Source: Rhodoferax sp. UBA4409
GTDB lineage: Bacteria; Pseudomonadota; Gammaproteobacteria; Burkholderiales; Burkholderiaceae_C
DNA: 9,179 nt
Direction of reading: 5' to 3'
Assembly: GCA_002390825.1 (NCBI GenBank)
Contig: DGQR01000151.1
Span: 31,086 to 40,264 of the forward strand
Both the position numbers and the translations under genes were made by a program. This document shows, piece after piece, positions 5,803 through 9,179 of this stretch; position 1 is the stretch's first letter, and each line of letters starts with the position of its first letter. The notes beneath the pieces were generated by a model. That model did not search any database. It was not told where the DNA came from and worked only from the letters and a program-made list of their open reading frames with translations.

Positions 5803-6951
5803 TTACAGGTCCGCAAGATAAAGCGCAGGCTCGCCTTCGGCATCGCTGGTGAAAAGCACCTGCCGCTCATCCGGCGTAAACGACGGATGGGGATGGGTGA
5901 CCTGTCGGTTACCGAGGTACACGCGCCACGAGCTGTCGTGCCGCGCAAGCTTGCGGGTATTGCCGGCCTTGAGGTCGAACACATACAGATAGGGGTCGTT
6001 CTGGACCTTGTGGGACGAGCTATCAGACACATCCACCGGGGTGCCAGACCCGTCACCCACTACCAAGCTGCCATCCGCATTGCTCATCAGATGGGAGCAC
6101 GGCGGCATGGTTGTGAGCACCCGGGTTTGCAGGGTGACCGGATCCAGCGAGCACATGACACGCTCGGTGCGCCCTTTGAAGTAAGACACGAAAACCATCG
6201 CCGAGCCGTCCGGCACCCAGAACTCATGGGTGCAACTCTCGGCCGGCTCATGCTCCTTGCCGCAGCGCAGGTTGGTGCCGTCTTCATTGACAAACCACAT
6301 GCGCGCATCGATCAGGTCATGGGTACCTTCATGGCAAAAGGCAACGGTGTTGTCATCAAAGGGGCGGTACTGGGGGTGGCCCAGCCAGAGTTTTTCTTCG
6401 TGAATCACCGTCCGCGCTCCGGTCGCCAGATCGATACGGATCAAGCGGCAACGCGGCTTGGAATGAAACATCTCGCCGAACTTTTTCCAGTCGGTCAGGG
6501 GGAACCAGTCGGTACCCAGTATCTCGATACCGACCATCTTGGTGCACGCACTATTGGCGACCCAAGTGCCATAGCCCACCCAGTCAGAAGGGACGGTGTA
6601 GACACACTCCTCTTTCAAGGAGGCGAGCTCCAAGCGGATGAGTTCCCGCTCGGCGCGGACGAAGTATAAAAATCGATCGTCCGGGCTCAAAAAGCCACCG
6701 AAGGTGTTTTCCCCCGGCTGATCGGTCAATTGAGTCGCGACTTGGGTTTGCAAGTCCAGCAGGTGATAGTGCCATTCACTCCCAGAACGCGCACCAAACA
6801 CCAGTCGGTTCCCGTCATTGCTAAAACACTTTTGGTAGAAATAAGTGCGATGGCAGGCGGTATCCAAGGGGCTTAGCCGCGTGACACGAGCCCCGGTATC
6901 CGGGTCTGTTTTGGCGGTGAATTCAAACTGTCTGGTACTTGCTTTACTCAT
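5803..6951 (-). CDS. ogl: Oligogalacturonate lyase (polysaccharide lyase family 22)
   Basis: A cytoplasmic lyase (EC 4.2.2.6) that cleaves digalacturonate and its 4,5-unsaturated form by beta-elimination to 5-keto-4-deoxyuronate, feeding the KDG pathway of pectin breakdown. Its 382 residues match the length of Dickeya and Yersinia Ogl, and no signal peptide is present. Very conserved blocks are CHRTYFYQKCF (33-43), ENTFGGFLS (81-89), GYGTWVANS (126-134), GIEIL (141-145), LGHPQYRPFDD (190-200), HDLIDARMW (211-219), CTHEFWVPDGSAM (240-252), PPCSHLMSN (283-291) and RQVTHPHPSFTP (349-360). H287, Q350, H353 and H355 fall exactly at the manganese ligands of the Yersinia enzyme, and R217 and H242 at its catalytic region, so the enzyme should be active. 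The fold is a seven-bladed beta-propeller. It starts 21 bases after the TogB-like gene, with only a weak GGA ribosome site, and is the last gene of that operon. Confidence 0.96.
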   Translation of the reverse strand: MSKASTRQFEFTAKTDPDTGARVTRLSPLDTACHRTYFYQKCFSNDGNRLVFGARSGSEWHYHLLDLQTQVATQLTDQPGENTFGGFLSPDDRFLYFVRAERELIRLELASLKEECVYTVPSDWVGYGTWVANSACTKMVGIEILGTDWFPLTDWKKFGEMFHSKPRCRLIRIDLATGARTVIHEEKLWLGHPQYRPFDDNTVAFCHEGTHDLIDARMWFVNEDGTNLRCGKEHEPAESCTHEFWVPDGSAMVFVSYFKGRTERVMCSLDPVTLQTRVLTTMPPCSHLMSNADGSLVVGDGSGTPVDVSDSSSHKVQNDPYLYVFDLKAGNTRKLARHDSSWRVYLGNRQVTHPHPSFTPDERQVLFTSDAEGEPALYLADL

Positions 6952-6972
6952 GAGCGGTCCGGGTTTACTTTC

Positions 6973-8262
6973 TTACTTGATACGTTGCAACAAGGCGTTG
7001 CCCTCTTCCACCAGGCGCTTGGCGGCTTCTTGCTCCGTGGTCTTGCCGTAGGCCACTGTCTCGAAGACTTCGCGGATGAACTTGTTGAAACGGGCGTTCT
7101 CAAACAAAGGCGAAGGCATATCGATCTTGCCGCTGTCTTTTTGCTTTTTGATTTGCAAGAAGGCCTTGAGCTCAGCGCCCTGCAAAGCGTCGGTCCGCAC
7201 AATGGCCCGGAACTGGCTGTCTGCAGATGGCACTCCGCGCGTGATACCGAGGATGGCGATCGCCTCTGGGTCAGTCACCATGAAGTTCAGGAACTTGGCG
7301 GCCATCTCGGGGTTCTTGGTCTTTTTACCCACCGCAAACATCAAGGATGGGCGACCGAACATGCCGGAGTTTTTCGCGTTGGGCAGGGTCAAGAATTCCC
7401 CCACATCCAGCTTCTGGTCTTTGTTCAGGGTGCTTGCGCGCAAACCGATAACGCTGTCCCAGGTGTAGTTGCCGGCCCAGTTGCCGCTCACCCAGTCTTG
7501 CTGCTGCTCGGTCGGCTTCTCAGCGCCGCCCAAGGAGGCGCGCACCGGCAGTGGCACCGCCACATTGTTAGCCGCCAGCTTTTTGTAGGTTTGCACCCAC
7601 TCGAGGGCAGCTGCCTCAGACATGGCGACCCTGGGCTGCGATGGATGCACATAGGGAGTGCCGTGCTTTTGCATGATGTAGGTCTGCGACAGCAAAATCA
7701 TGTCGTAGAGCTCGCCATCAATCGCATAGGCCTTGTCGCCAAACTTTTGCTTGAACACCGGCCCGGCGGCAAATAAATCTTCCCAGGTTGCGGGCATCTT
7801 CAGGCCTGCGCGCTCGTAGGCAGCACGGTTCCAGAGCATGATGCGCGCGGTGTACGACACCGGCAAGGCATTGAGCTTTTTGTTGATAACGCCAGTCTGC
7901 AAGTCGGCCTCGGAAAACTGGTTCAAGCCGATCAGCGCCTTGTGCTTGTTGAGGTCCAGGAATCCGTCGCCGGTCTTGGAGAAGGTCGAAAGCCAAGCCC
8001 AGTTGATCTGCATGATGTCCGGCTCGGTGCCGCCGGCGTACTGGGTCGACAAGCGCTCCAGATAGCCATTGAAACCCATGTACTCGGCCTTGATTTTCAC
8101 GCCGGGGTTTTTGGCCTCGAAGGCGGCGATGGCTTTCAGTGTGGCGTCGTGCCGGGCACCACCACCCCACCAGGAAAAGCGCAGGGTCGTAGTCTCTTGG
8201 GCGCTTGCCGCCATGGCGAGAGAAAGCGCAGCACCTGCCAACAAAATAGAACGTCGTTTCAT
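6973..8262 (-). CDS. togB: TogB-like periplasmic oligogalacturonide-binding protein of an ABC importer
   Basis: A family 1 extracellular solute-binding protein of 429 residues that captures sugars for an ABC importer. The N-terminus MKRRSILLAGAALSLAMAASAQ is a clear signal peptide with cleavage after ASA (residue 21). The mature start LRFSWWGGGARHDATLKAIAAFEAKNPG (27-54), then GFNGYLERLSTQYAGGTEPDIMQINWAWLSTFS, follow the pattern of the Dickeya/Yersinia TogB receptor (SWWGG-RH, AGGTEPD-MQ-NW-WL--FS) for saturated and unsaturated oligogalacturonides. A late conserved GITRGVPSA block agrees. The adjacent oligogalacturonate lyase gene strongly supports this substrate. AGGAGA (8273-8268), 5 bases upstream of the ATG, fixes the start. 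The gene lies 27 bases after the ATPase gene and 21 before ogl, so the three are one transcript. A different uronate-containing oligosaccharide is the main alternative. Confidence 0.88.
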   Translation of the reverse strand: MKRRSILLAGAALSLAMAASAQETTTLRFSWWGGGARHDATLKAIAAFEAKNPGVKIKAEYMGFNGYLERLSTQYAGGTEPDIMQINWAWLSTFSKTGDGFLDLNKHKALIGLNQFSEADLQTGVINKKLNALPVSYTARIMLWNRAAYERAGLKMPATWEDLFAAGPVFKQKFGDKAYAIDGELYDMILLSQTYIMQKHGTPYVHPSQPRVAMSEAAALEWVQTYKKLAANNVAVPLPVRASLGGAEKPTEQQQDWVSGNWAGNYTWDSVIGLRASTLNKDQKLDVGEFLTLPNAKNSGMFGRPSLMFAVGKKTKNPEMAAKFLNFMVTDPEAIAILGITRGVPSADSQFRAIVRTDALQGAELKAFLQIKKQKDSGKIDMPSPLFENARFNKFIREVFETVAYGKTTEQEAAKRLVEEGNALLQRIK

Positions 8263-8289
8263 GGTTGTCTCCTCATTGATTTTTTGATG

Positions 8290-9179
8290 TCACAAGAACA
8301 AGTTCAGCCCGGTGTCCATGTCAAATGCATGGCACGCATCCATCTGGATACCAAAAGCATGGCTGTCACCGCGGGCTTTGCCCGCCAAGTCGCGGAGCTG
8401 GTCCGCAGGGACACGGGCCGTCAGCGGTATCTCACCCAAGGTGAAGTGCACAAACACTTCGCTGCCCATGTGCTCCATGAAGCGCAAGGTCCCGTCCACC
8501 ATGTGCACTGCGGATTCGCTATGCCCACCGGCAGTGATGTGTTCCGGGCGGATACCGAACTTCACTTGGGTCTGTGACTTCAAGCGCTCCATATGCTTTT
8601 GTGGTGCTGGCAGCGTGACCCCGCCGATGGACAGTTGAGCCCCCTGGTTCGTCACCTCTGCGGGGATGATGTTCATCTCCGGCGAGCCAATGAACCCGGC
8701 GACAAATACATTGGCGGGCCGGTCATAGAGTGCGGTGGGCGTATCGACTTGCTGGATTTCGCCATCCTTGAGCACACAGATGCGTTCACCCATAGTCATG
8801 GCTTCCACCTGGTCATGGGTGACATAGACCACCGTGGACGGACGCCCTTGCTCCCGCAAGGTGCGATGCAGTTCGGTCAGGCGAACCCGCATCGACGCGC
8901 GTAATTTGGCGTCGAGGTTAGAGAGCGGCTCGTCGAACAAAAACACCTCCGGGCGCTTGACGATGGCGCGGCCCACCGCCACCCGCTGGGCCTGTCCACC
9001 CGACAATTGTTTGGGGAAGCGGTCCAGCAGATGGTCCATTTCCAGCAGCTTGGCGGCTTCACGCACCCGCGCATCAATCTCGGCCTTGGGCGTACCTGCG
9101 AGCTTCAAGCCGAAGGCCAGGTTGTCATAGACTTTCATGTGCGGGTACAGGGCGTAGTTCTGGAACACCATGGCAATGC
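8290..9179 (-). CDS. togA: ATPase of a sugar ABC importer, TogA/UgpC/MalK type (5' end off window)
   Basis: The cytoplasmic energising subunit of a CUT1-type sugar importer. The start and Walker A motif lie beyond the right edge; translation is open to the edge, reading IAMVFQNYALYPHM, so the Met at 9171 is not the true start. About 296 residues are visible of an expected 360-370. Counting from that Met, the Q-loop is at Q4, the signature LSGGQAQR at 56-63, Walker B VFLFDEP at 76-82, the D-loop SNLDAKLR at 84-91 and the switch histidine VTHD at H119. A MalK-like C-terminal regulatory domain (about 165-293, with FGIRPEHI at 205-212) follows. The signature has Ala where LSGGQRQR is most common. 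Permease genes are missing from the window and are expected further right. Assignment as TogA rests on the TogB-like and Ogl neighbours; many such ATPases serve several importers. Confidence 0.92.
   Translation of the reverse strand, partial: IAMVFQNYALYPHMKVYDNLAFGLKLAGTPKAEIDARVREAAKLLEMDHLLDRFPKQLSGGQAQRVAVGRAIVKRPEVFLFDEPLSNLDAKLRASMRVRLTELHRTLREQGRPSTVVYVTHDQVEAMTMGERICVLKDGEIQQVDTPTALYDRPANVFVAGFIGSPEMNIIPAEVTNQGAQLSIGGVTLPAPQKHMERLKSQTQVKFGIRPEHITAGGHSESAVHMVDGTLRFMEHMGSEVFVHFTLGEIPLTARVPADQLRDLAGKARGDSHAFGIQMDACHAFDMDTGLNLFL

Noticed and set aside
5644..6669. Plus-strand open frame of 341 codons opposite ogl
   Set aside because: Antisense to a fully conserved Ogl; no recognisable domain or plausible start context.

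Overview
The window is about 9.2 kb of GC-rich, gene-dense chromosomal DNA. Gene content and protein style (an orphan TctC/Bug solute receptor, a homodimeric-type PyrC followed by a DUF3025 gene, a LysR regulator opening METKWLEDF) suggest a betaproteobacterium of the order Burkholderiales, most likely Comamonadaceae (Rhodoferax/Curvibacter-like). The assignment is an inference from gene content, not a database match. No RNA gene, insertion sequence, CRISPR array or large repeat was seen, and no gene-free stretch exceeds 300 bases; the longest is the 198-base divergent region 712-909.

Left part (1-1920): the heat-shock membrane metalloprotease gene htpX runs leftwards off the edge. It is preceded by a good match to a sigma-32 promoter and a near-perfect 19-base palindrome. 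Rightwards from the same intergenic region runs an orphan tripartite-tricarboxylate-type periplasmic binding protein, the only plus-strand gene. It ends tail to tail with, and overlapping by 17 bases, the DUF3025 gene.

Middle (1904-5730), all minus strand and read right to left: a LysR-type regulator of the HypT/YjiE-like kind with a dyad-symmetric LysR box just before its start, a GltI-like glutamate/aspartate periplasmic receptor without its own permease, dihydroorotase PyrC (pyrimidine synthesis), and a DUF3025 protein whose GTG start overlaps the pyrC stop.

Right part (5803-9179), also minus strand: the end of an oligogalacturonide utilisation operon. In transcription order it holds the ATPase of an ABC sugar importer (5' end off the window), a TogB-like oligogalacturonide receptor, and oligogalacturonate lyase (Ogl) with all recognisable metal and catalytic residues. 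The three genes are 27 and 21 bases apart and end at a short hairpin with a T run. Together they would bind pectin fragments in the periplasm, import them with ATP, and split digalacturonides in the cytoplasm. The two permeases (TogM/TogN type) are expected beyond the right edge. This pectin-scavenging module in a betaproteobacterial setting is the most interesting content. It is a known system type rather than a new one, and I see no convincing sign of an entirely undescribed system.
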